Shown here: one piece after another, positions 1-10,071 of the stretch
Layout: every line of letters begins with the position of its first letter
Numbering within the stretch: the stretch's first letter is position 1
NCBI RefSeq assembly: GCF_901933205.1
Contig: NC_044576.1
Location: forward strand, 8,775,024 to 8,839,023
Direction: 5' to 3'
DNA from: Camarhynchus parvulus
Taxonomy: Eukaryota; Chordata; Aves; Passeriformes; Thraupidae
DNA length: 64,000 nucleotides
Made by a program: the position numbers and the translations under genes
Notes under the pieces: model-generated
Told to the model about the DNA's origin: nothing
Seen by the model: only the letters and a program-made list of their open reading frames with translations
The model's database searches: none

Positions 1-1180
1 TACCATTAAGTATATTTCCTGAGAGTCACCAGTTGCAGTCACTAAGTTAAAATGAACTCATCATTCAAAACCCCAGCCCACCATTATGCTTCCTAATTCC
101 AGAAGAGTCTGCCAACTGAGGTGAGAACATAGACACGGTTGACTAGTAAAAGATGCAACAGCCAACTCAGGTACTGAGCAGAATTTCAGCAGAGTTTTGT
201 TATTGTCATATTATTACCATTCTGGTCCCCCTAAACATGAAGCATGCTTAAGCAGGCAAACTGCAATACTGACAGAAGCAGTCTTTAGTTGAGTGAGGAG
301 CTGTTAGAATAACAAAATGACAATATAGCCTTAGATTATAGATTTTCAGTTGAAGAAGGTGGAATAATTGCTTGAAGGGTGTTATTATCTTGTAATTAGA
401 TTGTAATAGTACCCACAGTATGAACTCTCACACTGTAATTAGATGCATTTGAGAACATCTGGTGCAATATTTTTAAGAGCAGAACAGAAAATATCAGCGT
501 AAACAGTTAAAATTAAAATTCCAAAGTAAAAAAATTCCAAAGTTGCTATTGCCAATTTATTTACTTAACAGTTTGAAACAGTTCCTTTAAAGATAATACA
601 TTTTATTTCAGGCAAAACATTAGGTATGTTTTGGAGTGGGTTTTTTTTGTTTGTTTGTTTGGGGGTTTTTCAGTGTTTTTGTTGTTTTTTTTACTTCTCA
701 GCTTTACTTCATGACAAAATTATTTGGTCTACACAACAAATTTTTCTCTTTTGCCCAGTAAATTTCTCATATCTGCACATGCTTAGAAAAATGATACCTA
801 GAGCAATTGGTTTGACTGCTTTGGAAGAAAGCAATTTGACAGGAAATGGAGATATTTAAAAACAATACAGGTCTGGTTCCATACCCAAATAAGTATTTGA
901 AGAGATTCCATTTGACTATAATGAGTTTTAAACAATATTCAAGACTGAAGCAAAATTACTCAGTTTTCTGAAGCCTCAGACTGCTAAGCATAAATATAAT
1001 AGGGAAACAAAAGAAAATATAAAAGTTCTTTACATGAAGAATTGTTTATCCTTTTAAACTCTTTTTTCCCTTTCAGAGAATAGGACTAAATCCAATGTTT
1101 TTCTGAGTATCTTCTCTAACTTCTGCACTCAGAATAACATTCACTTCATGGTTTATACCTTCTCCTGTCTTCCCTTCTAG
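1..1180 (+). other. OPN4: OPN4 intron (left edge)
   Basis: No opsin exon was recognised here. The expected preceding exon (end of TM4, ending near an FFGW-type motif) is not in this stretch, so it must lie upstream of the window. A low-complexity T/G-rich stretch with GTTT repeats sits at about 637-692. The rest shows no structure I can name. Confidence 0.7.
637..692. repeat. T/G-rich low-complexity tract, (GTTT)n core
   Basis: Three consecutive GTTT units are embedded in runs of T broken by single G bases. The open + frame across it, rich in Phe and Cys, is a product of this composition and not a gene. Confidence 0.8.
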
Positions 1181-1352
1181 GTGCTTATGTTCCTGAGGGT
1201 TTGCTGACTTCCTGTTCCTGGGACTACATGACTTTCACACCATCAGTCCGTGCCTACACGATGCTGCTTTTCTGTTTTGTCTTTTTCATTCCTTTGATTG
1301 CTATCATATACAGCTATGTCTCTATCTTTGAGGCTATCAAGAAGGCCAACAA
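1181..1352 (+). CDS. OPN4: OPN4 exon: extracellular loop 2 and TM5
   Basis: The acceptor is TTCTAG at 1175-1180 and the donor is GTAAGT at 1353. The first two bases complete a codon begun in the upstream exon outside the window, and the exon ends with two bases (AA) of a lysine codon. The translation starts AYVPEGLLTSCSWDYM. The Glu at codon 1195-1197 sits at the position of bovine rhodopsin Glu181, thought to act as counterion in Gq-type opsins. The Cys at codon 1213-1215 matches the conserved loop-2 cysteine that forms the disulfide with TM3. TM5 (around YTMLLFCFVFFIPLI) and the start of intracellular loop 3 follow. Confidence 0.95.
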
Positions 1353-4300
1353 GTAAGTAGCCAACAGTCCTACATTTTTATCCTTGTGCTTAAGTGACTG
1401 TTTGTTTTCTTAAAACAAAGAAAAAAAGAACAGAAGAAAACTGGGACACGTTTCTCACATTTATTTTGTAAGTACAACTGAAAGAGTAAACCAAACGAGA
1501 ATTCTGTCAATAGTCAGTATGGTAGGACATAATTCTTAGAAGGACCATTCCTGAATTTAGGCCTGAGCTTATCAGTGTATTATCTAATGACATGGAAAAG
1601 GATACAGAAATTAACCAACCAGAATAAAAACAAAAGGGACCTCAGAAACACCTAATGACAGTGTATCAATAACTATTTCATAGAAAAATAGATGGAATTT
1701 AACTATAAACTTAAATAAAAAAGGAGATTAAAGATTCAATAGCAGGGCTCTGAAACAAAAAGTTATTGCTATTGCTTTAAATATAAAGGGCAGCCTGCCA
1801 CTCCATGTGCCATCTGCGGGTACCAGTCTCATAGATCCCAGTAGATCTGGTCTAACTCAGAAGTTCAAAGTGACAGCAAGGTAGGAAAACAGACCCAGGG
1901 AAGCAAAGACTCCTCTAAGTGTCTTTAACTCAGCATTATTCAATTGGCTTGAATAGCTGCTTTATGTGGAAAATATTTTGGTACCTTTCTGCTATTTTTT
2001 TTTCACTGAAGCACATGTGGATTTTGCCATTGATTAGTGCAACAGAAGTACATCGAATTGGGAAGCAGGGGTCACGAACTTGCATTAATGTGCAATAAAA
2101 GTGCATGAGTTTTAGCCTAAAGTAGCAGAAGAGTAGTTGATGTCCCACTTCATGAAGCTATTTGCTCACTTCCCTACCTTTGTTTTTTGCTGTTGTATGT
2201 TTATTTTCCCTAGATCTATTCAGACATTTGGATGCAAACGTGGAAATAGAGAGTTCCAGAAACAGTATCAGAGGATGAAAAATGAGTGGAAGATGGCCAA
2301 AATTGCACTGATCGTCATCTTGTTTTTTGTCATTTCCTGGTCACCATACTCTGTTGTTGCTCTGGTAGCTTTTGCTGGGTAATTATAAATGTATCAGCAA
2401 AGCAATATTCAGTGAAAGCAAAAGATGTGGAACTGTAAAGGACAGATGAAAGTCAAAACTACTTGTCACGTTTGACCTCTGAAGCATGTCCAAAACATTC
2501 AAATATTTAGGAGTGATATTTAACCAATGGGGCACATGCTGACTGATTTTTTTCTTAGTTTGACCTTAAGAAAATTTAAAAAAAAGAAAAAGAGAGAAAG
2601 AAAACAAGAATACTATTACTGGCAATATAAACTGCCATGCTGAAGATTTCCGAATGCATTCTCTATGCTAGGATATTTGAACTATCAGAACTTTATTTAG
2701 CACCAAAATGCTAAATAAAGCACTCCAAAAAGATCCTCCCAGGGGTTGATTCTCTTTTTTTTCTCTACGTCTTTAATCTATAAAGATATATTCATTTTTT
2801 TGTGTTACATCAAACTGCTAAAATTCCTTACATGTATAAGCAAGTTCAAAATTAGTACATAAACATGTTAGCTTTTTGATGCTGGATATAAAAGATCATA
2901 AACATATATCATCAAAGCATGTTCTTCATCTGTTTAATTGTCAGCATTTTATACAGACATTTCAATGGAAGCATGACAGTATTAAAACATGTAGCTTGAC
3001 CCCAGATAGTTGATACTAGGCAAAGTAATGGACTGGGAATCCATTTGCCTTTGCTCTACGTGGTTATTTCTCCCACCTTAAGATGTGAATCTTCCTGTGC
3101 TTCAGTTTAGCCTCTCTAAAATGTGTGTGAGTATCTCTTTTCGGAAGGCTTGTCACCTGCAAAACCTCACCTGGACGATTCCTATGACAGTACAAAACAC
3201 TTCTCTTATTATTTTTCAAGGTGTTTCTAAAATTGACACACAGCTCAAATTTACTTACTATGGAGCATTTAGGGAGACAAGGGTGATTTTTGTTACACAC
3301 CCAAGAAAGAGGCCACTGCAGGGTTTCGTCTCAACTGCTTAGAAAGGCAGTTTCCTAAACACAGCACTTCTAAAATCTTAGGTTTAAGAAGAAAAAAAAT
3401 ACAGAGGGAAGTGGATCCTCTCCCTTTGTATGCAGACAGATGATTCCCAGCTGCAACGAACATTTTCTACATGAAGGTAAACATGTTCCTCACTCAGGAA
3501 CAGGAATCCTTCACATGTGTCCTAGTGTCCCATTTCCTGTCAGAGGTACTGGACATCTTCCACTGGTGACTTGTGACCAGTTAGACACAGAGGAGAAGCA
3601 AGGAGACACAGAAAATAAGCATAGCTACCTTGCAGTACTGTAAGAGACCTAAAAGAAAATCAATAGGGGATGCTTTAAGCTGACCACTATGTAGAACTGT
3701 TGCGCTGTCACGCACGATTCAGCATCTACCTTAGGAGCATCAAGTACCTGCTGATCTAGATTTCTGCTCCATGTCTCACACTCTGAAAAATCTGAACAAA
3801 TGAACAGTTTTATAATTCTGCAGTATGTTAGAAATTAGCATTTTTGAATTTTCCTTATAAAGACATCTGGAGAGCAACATAGCTTCATTCAGATTTTTTC
3901 CATTTCTGGGCTATTTCTTTTATGCAATCCTACTGGGATTTTTCAGGTTAATAACCAAGCCTGGATGTCTTCTGTGAAATTTTATTGCAAGGGACTCAGA
4001 TAAAATCTTGCTACATGCCACATATGGGAGGCAGACATGGAGTCTGTGGCTATAGTCTTGGACTAAAGACTACTCATCTGACAGAGCAACAACATATGAA
4101 AAATGAAGGAAGAACCTTAATTCCTTTAGAAAATATTTTGAATAGGGAAAAGCGAGCTAGCACAGTCATGCTCACTAATACTTTTGGTCTACAGGTTGCA
4201 TTTGCTGGGAATTATTAGTTTAAACACAGGAATTATTAGCTTAAACAGAAGGCTTTGCCACTGTTTGATTCTGTTAGCTGAACTCTCCATCAGCCTTACC

Positions 4301-7300
4301 AAAGCATTGTCTCAGCTCAGGGTCAAAATCTTCATTCCAGTAAGGTCACACGGTATGTTATCCAGAATATGTGAAGATTTATACCTCTAACCCATGTTTT
4401 TAAAGAATGAGCAGGAGAAACCGTGTTAAATATTGCACATAGAGAACATCCTTATCCTTATCAGGGAAAAGCCTTAAGAGGGGAAATGGCATCTCAGCAG
4501 GCAGCTGACAAAATGGTTCTTATACTGCAATTGGCAAACCATTTCCACCTCATCACAGAGCATATATATTCCCATAGTATGATGAGAAACTTCCTCACCA
4601 AGATGGTAAGGTCTTTTAAAAGGCTGACATTGTCCCTGGGTTAAACAACATGGGAATCCTTCATAGTAGTGAAGTACTGCCAGAGAAGCCCCCAGAAATC
4701 CAATTAGACTGATGTTGATCTTTACAGGCTAATGATGTAGAACTTCTTCTCTCACTGTTTTGGTACAGAACACCTCTTTAACTCTCTTTAGAGCCTTAAA
4801 GCCTATCTTGCCACTGTATAACTTCATAGACAATGCAGAACTCAGTAGTAAATATATGATGTGTTTGCATTACTCTAGGTATTCCCATGTCCTAACACCT
4901 TTCATGAACTCCATACCAGCTGTGATTGCCAAAGCTTCTGTCATCCATAACCCCATCATTTATGCCATCACTCACCCCAAATACAGGTAAGTTCGCTCTT
5001 ACAAGCTATGTTTATATAGCAAAGAAAATCTGAGAGTAAATTTGTCACTTTTAGGTCTAGTACCCAAATTCTCCTTCACCTGCTCATTTTAACTCTGTAG
5101 GAGAGCCTTGCCCTCCCCAGGAACACTCCTCGGTGCCATAGAAATGTCAGTGGAATTTGTACTTGGAACAAACTCCTGAGCAGATGGTAGTTGGAGATGT
5201 TTATGGATACTGATCTGTATTTACCTATTGCATGATAAAAGATGGAAACCTTTCCATCTCAAAGGAAAAAGCACCACAAATTTTTAACTGTCTTCGTGAG
5301 AGGCAGACATTGGGCAGAGTTGCAAATAGCACTTTGTTACATTAGCCAGGCCAGTGAGAGAGGCAATACAGTGAGCCAAACCACCTCTTCCCTATTTTGT
5401 GAATCCTCCTCATGTTTCTCAAGGCTTTCATATTTCAGGTAGTATTTCCTCTGACAGGTAAAATGAAGGGTCATTGCCACTCCAAGTTCAGATGCAGGCA
5501 GTGAGATTTGACAGATGGTAGTAATGCCAGAGATAGGCTGTTGTTTCACCACCTACAAAGACCTACTGAGGAACTGAACAGAGAAGAGGTGGGCAGGAAC
5601 GTCTTCAAGGGGAAGGAAGAGGAAAGCTAGGCCAGAGTTTCCTAATACTGCACATGAGCAAAGTAATACAGTAATATAAATGCACATTCTGTATAACTCT
5701 ACAGATAGCCAGCAAACAGATGTATAAGAGAAGCTAGAATAGCTGCTTAGGGGAAGATTAAAATAATTCATTATGTAGTACTTCTGCGAGGTTCAGTTTA
5801 AAGGGACAGAATTTTATTTTTGCCCTGATTAAGCTGAAAGCAGATAAAACATTGTTTTAATAGCTCTCTTCAGTTCCAAAGTTATATTTTAATGCCCTTA
5901 TCCCTGCCAAGCAATAAATTTGAGTTCTGCAAAACACTGTGAATAAGTGATCTTGCAGGGTGATTGTATATGAGATATCTGATATCTGGAAAACTCTTTT
6001 TGTACCCAGTAATTTTCCAGTCCATGCAGCATTAGTTCATTTCTCTGAATAAACACATTGTTTATGATGATTGAATTTTTGTGCGAACAGAAAAAAAAAT
6101 CTGACTGGTTCTACCTCTTATCCATTAGAAGAGCCATTGCAACATATGTTCCTTGCCTTGGACCCCTACTGAGAGTTTCTCCTAAAGACTCACGGTCCTC
6201 CAGCAGTTACCACTCCTCCAGACGAGCGACCGTAACCAGCCAGTCTTCTGAGATAAGTGGGCTGCAGAAAGGAAAAAGGAGACTGTCTTCTCTCTCTGAC
6301 AGTGAATCAGTAAGGGAGACACTTCCCATACACCCATTTTTAATTGAAAAGCAATTCATCTTCATATAGAGTCCTTTCAAGTGGTAGATGCTTTACATGA
6401 AGTGAATTACGGTGCTTGTTATAAAAGCTCCAGAGAAAGTGGAGGGACAAAGCAAAATTAAAGACAGAAGGCTAAGTGTAAAAGCAGGATGTAGATAATT
6501 TTCTTCTTGATGTTTGGTGACACTGCAGGAAGAGTGGAAAAATAGAACAGGAATTTTAGAAAGTAAAGTGTTACTGATAGGTAAGGCTTTATAAAGCCTT
6601 ACTTATAAGTACCAATAAAGGTAGCATAGAGTTCAGTAGAAAGTCTGATCATGCTTTTAAGTTGTGCTTGTCTCACCACAGATCTGCAGTCTGGATGCTG
6701 AAAAAAGAAACTGCTAGTCAGAAAATAGTTCTCTAGTGAAAGCAAGGTTGTAATGAAATAGATAATGCTTTCTGAAGATGGGATGTATTTGGAAACATAT
6801 TAATCATCAGATTTAGACAAATCAGTAAATCCATTACAGAGTCTTTCTCACAGAAGACCTCAACAGCTTGCTGCTGCCAATCTAAGTGGAAACAAATGTT
6901 TTACACAGCAGCTGAAAACAGGGCAAGTATTTGGCATCCAGGTTCCCTTCTGTAACTCAAAGTTATATTGCTAACTAAATAGGCATATCAGTTTGTTCAT
7001 TGCAGTAATTTCAAACTAAATTTCTAAATAACTGAAAAGAAAAAAATTTCTTGACAATTCTTTTTCACAGTCAGGATAATAATTGTATCTAGTCCAGCCA
7101 AGCACTGAATTCTGACAGCTGTTTTTAACAATGACATTTCAATTTCTTTGCCCTCTCTGTTCTTTTGACTTCTCAGTCCAATCAAGATGAAATACTTCTG
7201 GCTGGTAGCCTCCAGTCAGGTGGATGGTTTTAAAACTGGCTAATAGAAAAGGAACATCTTTATATTGCATAGCTTACACTGCAAATCTTGATTGTTAAAA

Positions 7301-10071
7301 AAACAACAGACTCCCTCAATGACATGGTTTTGTTTTCCCATTAATTGGAACAAAGTTTATAAACCCAGGACTCCTTACTGAAACAAACTATTTCTAAAGC
7401 ACTGATTCTGCACTTCTGAGACATTTCTTTCTATTTATTTCTGCTTCCACCCAAGCCACTTTGGAAACTTTGGCCCCAATTCCTCCAAACACCTGTGCTT
7501 CCTAAGTGGGTAGTACTGTGGAAACACTGTCTCCTTGGAGCTATAAGAGGCATCAGAGAAGTTTCAACAATAGATTGTAACAAAACACTATTTTCTTTCA
7601 AATTTTGCAGTGCATCCTCTGGAGGAAAAAAAAAGTAAGCTGATTTTAGATGCAAAAGAGTTTATAGTTTTATTTGTACTTATAAGCAGACATTTTATGA
7701 AATTATATATGGCAGAACTTTTTGAAATGTCTTTTATACAATGCCTGTTTCTTTTATGATTTCTGTCTAGGTTTGTCTGGGGCAAACTGGATGAAAGTCT
7801 AAAGGACCTAGAGTGAATGTTTTTGCTGTATTAATTTTAGGGCTGTACTGAAACAGAAACTGATACTCCCAGTATGTTCTCCAGACTTGCCAGAAGACAA
7901 ATTTCCTACAAAACAGATAAAGACACAACTCAGACTAGTGACATAAGAGCCAAACTGACAAGCCAGGATTCTGGGAATTGTGGGAAGGTAATAGACTGTG
8001 TAATACCTAAATTCTCTAACAAATGACAAGTTAACAAATCTGCACATTGTACCATAATTAATCATGAAGGTTCCTGCCAAGAAGATGTGGATAACCTATG
8101 AGTTAACACAATGAGTAATGACTTACAGGCTGTAAAAGGTCATCAGCTTTTTATTCCCACCCTGGTTCATTATTCAGCTGTCTTCATTGCATTTCTGCTG
8201 CTGTTTTAGAGAACTTAAAATCTGAATGGAGAGTTGTCTCATGTTTGGTTTTAAGTGTGTATTTAGAAATATTTGTCTTTTGCTGTCCAAATTACTTGAT
8301 TGATCTTGGTTATCCCACCATTTGTTACCAAATGAACAAATATGGTAAGATGTAAAAAAGAGGGCTATCTTTAATATATCACTGCTTTTCAGTCAGTCCT
8401 TTGCTGTCCTCTTTTTTCCCCTATGCATTTTGCATATGTCTTATATTGTGACATACCTTTATGCCATTTACATCTGTTTTATCTGTGTTCATTTTTCAGA
8501 CAGCTGTAGATGCTGATGACATATTGATGGTGGAATTGAATGCCACAGAGTACATGGCTACACCTACTGTAAGAACTATTATTTTAATATTTGGCAACAA
8601 AAACTAATGACAATCCCAGTCCCTGAGCGCAAATTAAGTTGGTTTTGAGATGCAAAAATTACCCAATATTCCCAGAATAATGCAGAAAACATGACCACAA
8701 AGGTAGACCACTGCTAAAACTGAGCAGAAGTTGAACATAGGTATTACAGGATTCTTCCAAAGTTCAGCTTCTTCAAGGAATCTGAATATTTTCTTGAATT
8801 AATAAGTCCTATAATGAGGTCTGTGATTTCCTTAGTGGAGTATGGAAGCATTAACTTTGTGCCATCTTTATATTAATGGTGTATATGCTAAGCTGAGACA
8901 GCCATTCTGATGGCTCATACCTCTGAGACAGCCTTAGTCCTGTGGCAAGAACTGCTGTACAAAGTGATGTTGTTAACTATTTAATGTTCTCTGTTTTGGG
9001 TTGCAGCAAACATCTAAAACATGCAGCTTGGAGGAAATCAAGGTCAGTTTTTGAAATATGCCATGTCACCTATTCAGTAGGATGTTGTATGTTGTATTAG
9101 TGTCTGTTTCTTCTTCATCTAACACAGCTACAGCATATGGGTAAAAATATCTGACATCTCTCACGAGTCAACTTGCCTTAATTCTCAGCAGACATGGGAA
9201 TAAAAGCAAAGAGCTGACAGATGAAAACAAGGCAGCACTAACCCCAGTGTAATACAATCACCTTAAATTTTCTCTTTATTATTAGCAATGATCCATATGA
9301 GCTATTGTGAGCCTCATCCTAACTGATTTTTTTGGTACTGTGCAAGTGACAGCTAATGCTGCTTATTGTCAAAAAATGCTAGTTAATCTTTCCCTCAATT
9401 TTTACCTCATTATGTAGTTTGCTTCCCCCTTCAAATTATCCATGCTGTTAACACTATGTATAACATTACTGCTTGCCCAATGACCCTAAATAGTCCCTCT
9501 TTATGGAGAAACTCTGTACCCAATTGAATTCATAGGCTGTCTGAGCATATTCACAGTATTTCTGTTCATAGTTAAATGTGCTGTCATGAGCCTGGTCTTT
9601 CTTCAAAGTAGACCAGCGCTTAAGTAGCAAATGCAAAGTATTTAATCCTTTAGTACATTAGCTTGTTTAACAGGTGTGGGGGTTTTTTTGTAAGTCATTA
9701 ATGAAATATTAAAAAAAATGTTCAGATCTACTTTTCCCTCCATCATTTAAGTTTGCTTTTCAGTCAGCCATGGGGACTAGCAAGGTGCTAAATATATGTC
9801 ATTTTTAATAGATGATTCAATGGGATCTCTTTGTAGATGCTTGTGTTGTCCATTTCTTGTAAATCTTTGCATCCTTTAGAAAAGTGAGAGCCTGAACAGT
9901 ATTGGAAAAAGAAAAGGAGAGTCGCACCAGGGACCATCTTCAGCCAAGATACCCAGTATTACAATAACATGCAGCAGTGTCCAAGGAGTAGAGCTGCCTT
10001 CTAGATACAACTCTGGTTTCCTGTACCCTAAATCCAGCAGTCACAAGCAGAACAAGAAGTCCAGCAGTTGA
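1181..10071 (+). CDS. OPN4: Melanopsin (OPN4, OPN4M-type), 5'-partial multi-exon gene
   Basis: Coding exons read by me: 1181-1352, 2214-2378, 4879-4986, 6129-6309, 7841-7987, 8500-8568, 9007-9042, 9880-10071 (stop TGA 10069-10071). Melanopsin is a retinal-binding Gq-coupled opsin of the plasma membrane in photosensitive retinal cells. The joined frame shows the loop-2 PEG and SCSWDY motifs, TM5, the long loop 3, TM6 with SWSPYS in place of CWxP, TM7 with the Schiff-base lysine (codon 4931-4933) in AVIAKAS, NPIIY as the NPxxY motif, and HPKYR at the start of helix 8, typical of Gq-type opsins. A Ser/Thr-rich tail of over 200 residues follows. All introns are GT-AG and phases match across every junction, with no frameshift or stop, so the gene looks functional. 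Exons for the N-terminus and TM1-TM4 are missing because they lie before base 1. LDB3 downstream on the same strand is the conserved OPN4M neighbour. The less likely alternative is the OPN4X paralogue. Confidence 0.95.
1353..2213 (+). other. OPN4: OPN4 intron between the TM5 and TM6 exons
   Basis: An 861-nt intron with GTAAGT donor and a pyrimidine-rich tract before the TAG acceptor. Nothing else was recognised in it. Confidence 0.85.
2214..2378 (+). CDS. OPN4: OPN4 exon: intracellular loop 3 and TM6
   Basis: The acceptor is CCCTAG at 2208-2213 and the donor GTAATT at 2379. The first base completes the lysine codon of the previous exon. The translation begins SIQTFGCKRGNREFQKQYQR, a basic amphipathic loop-3 segment where Gq couples, and continues with EWKMAKIALIVILFFVISWS into TM6. 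The melanopsin-type SWSPYS stands where most class A receptors have CWxP. The exon ends with GG of a glycine codon (phase 2). Confidence 0.95.
2379..4878 (+). other. OPN4: OPN4 intron between the TM6 and TM7 exons
   Basis: A 2.5-kb intron with GTAATT donor and CTCTAG acceptor. It holds a purine-rich A/G tract at about 2574-2608 and a 21-bp tandem duplication at 4208-4249. Several short open frames are present, but none resembles an opsin or other known protein. Confidence 0.85.
4208..4249. repeat. Two-copy 21-bp tandem repeat
   Basis: Two adjacent 21-nt units (4208-4228 and 4229-4249), both starting GGAATTATTAG, differ at only two positions. It lies in the OPN4 intron before the TM7 exon. 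Confidence 0.85.
4879..4986 (+). CDS. OPN4: OPN4 exon: TM7 with the retinal-binding lysine
   Basis: The acceptor is CTCTAG at 4873-4878 and the donor GTAAGT at 4987. The first base completes the glycine codon from the TM6 exon. The translation starts YSHVLTPFMNSIPAVIAKAS. The lysine codon 4931-4933 is the chromophore attachment residue that defines an opsin. NPIIY (codons 4949-4963) is the NPxxY activation motif, and AITHPKYR begins helix 8. The exon ends with AG of an arginine codon. This exon on its own identifies the gene as an opsin, and HPKYR places it in the Gq/melanopsin class. Confidence 0.97.
4987..6128 (+). other. OPN4: OPN4 intron after the TM7 exon
   Basis: A 1.14-kb intron with GTAAGT donor and CATTAG acceptor. 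No repeat or additional exon was recognised. Confidence 0.85.
6129..6309 (+). CDS. OPN4: OPN4 exon: helix 8 and proximal cytoplasmic tail
   Basis: The acceptor is CATTAG at 6123-6128 and the donor GTAAGG at 6310. The first base completes arginine, then RAIATYVPCLGPLLRVSPKD follows, matching the melanopsin post-helix-8 pattern with a PCLG palmitoylation-type cysteine. A dense Ser/Thr cluster (around SRSSSSYHSSRRATVTSQSS) is the kind of region phosphorylated by GRK and bound by arrestin during deactivation. The exon ends in phase 0 after SLSDSES. If the donor is not used, the frame stays open to a TAG at 6367-6369. Confidence 0.93.
6310..7840 (+). other. OPN4: OPN4 intron within the tail region, with a perfect palindrome
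   Basis: A 1.53-kb intron. The first 60 nt keep the melanopsin frame open (stop 6367-6369). A 22-nt perfect palindrome lies at 6581-6602. No extra exon could be supported. Confidence 0.8.
6581..6602. repeat. Perfect 22-bp palindrome
   Basis: GTAAGGCTTTA followed immediately by its exact reverse complement TAAAGCCTTAC, with no spacer. Confidence 0.95.
7841..7987 (+). CDS. OPN4: OPN4 cytoplasmic tail exon (147 nt, phase 0)
   Basis: The acceptor is TTTTAG at 7835-7840 and the donor GTAATA at 7988. The length is 147 nt (49 codons), fully open in the frame carried from the previous exon. The translation starts GCTETETDTPSMFSRLARRQ and continues with a Lys/Thr/Ser-rich stretch ending DSGNCGK. The junction SES-GCTETETD resembles the acidic segment after SES in other melanopsin tails. 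Both ends are phase 0, so skipping would not shift the frame. The exon was assigned by frame, splice sites and tail similarity. It is less certain than the transmembrane exons. Confidence 0.8.
7988..8499 (+). other. OPN4: OPN4 intron between 147-nt and 69-nt tail exons
   Basis: A 512-nt intron with canonical ends and a T-rich region before the acceptor. Nothing else was recognised. Confidence 0.75.
8500..8568 (+). CDS. OPN4: OPN4 cytoplasmic tail exon (69 nt, phase 0)
   Basis: The acceptor is TTTCAG at 8494-8499 after a pyrimidine-rich tract, and the donor is GTAAGA at 8569. The 23 codons are open in frame and read TAVDADDILMVELNATEYMA then TPT. This is an acidic, non-repetitive peptide with no recognisable domain. 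Both ends are phase 0, so it could be a cassette exon. Confidence 0.78.
8569..9006 (+). other. OPN4: OPN4 intron before the 36-nt mini-exon
   Basis: A 438-nt intron, donor GTAAGA and acceptor TTGCAG. Nothing else was recognised. Confidence 0.7.
9007..9042 (+). CDS. OPN4: OPN4 tail mini-exon (36 nt, phase 0)
   Basis: The acceptor is TTGCAG at 9001-9006 and the donor GTCAGT at 9043. The 12 codons read QTSKTCSLEEIK in the carried frame. At 36 nt it is small enough to be difficult for gene predictors and is a plausible regulated micro-exon. The assignment rests on splice-site quality and frame continuity. Without it, the previous exon would still join the last exon in frame. Confidence 0.68.
9043..9879 (+). 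other. OPN4: OPN4 last intron
   Basis: An 837-nt intron, donor GTCAGT and acceptor CTTTAG. A short T/G run sits near 9676-9690. No other feature was recognised. Confidence 0.75.
9880..10071 (+). CDS. OPN4: OPN4 terminal coding exon
   Basis: The acceptor is CTTTAG at 9874-9879. The frame is open for 63 codons and stops at TGA 10069-10071. The peptide begins KSESLNSIGKRKGESHQGPS and ends in a basic, serine-rich stretch (YPKSSSHKQNKKSSS). The Ser/Thr and Lys/Arg bias fits the distal melanopsin tail, where phosphorylation tunes response duration. The sequence continues without an obvious donor into the 3' UTR. Confidence 0.85.
   Translation, partial: KSESLNSIGKRKGESHQGPSSAKIPSITITCSSVQGVELPSRYNSGFLYPKSSSHKQNKKSSS

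Noticed and set aside
4190..4215. Stretch TTTGCTGGG-AATTAT resembling the end of the TM6 exon (about 2372-2387), possible duplicated exon end
   Set aside because: The match is only about 15 bases and does not extend into the TM6 coding sequence. The next bases of the intron do not encode an opsin.
7770..7800. Candidate OPN4 tail exon after the TCTAG at 7766-7770
   Set aside because: In the required phase it meets a TGA within eight codons. The exon at 7841-7987 fits the frame and splice sites instead.
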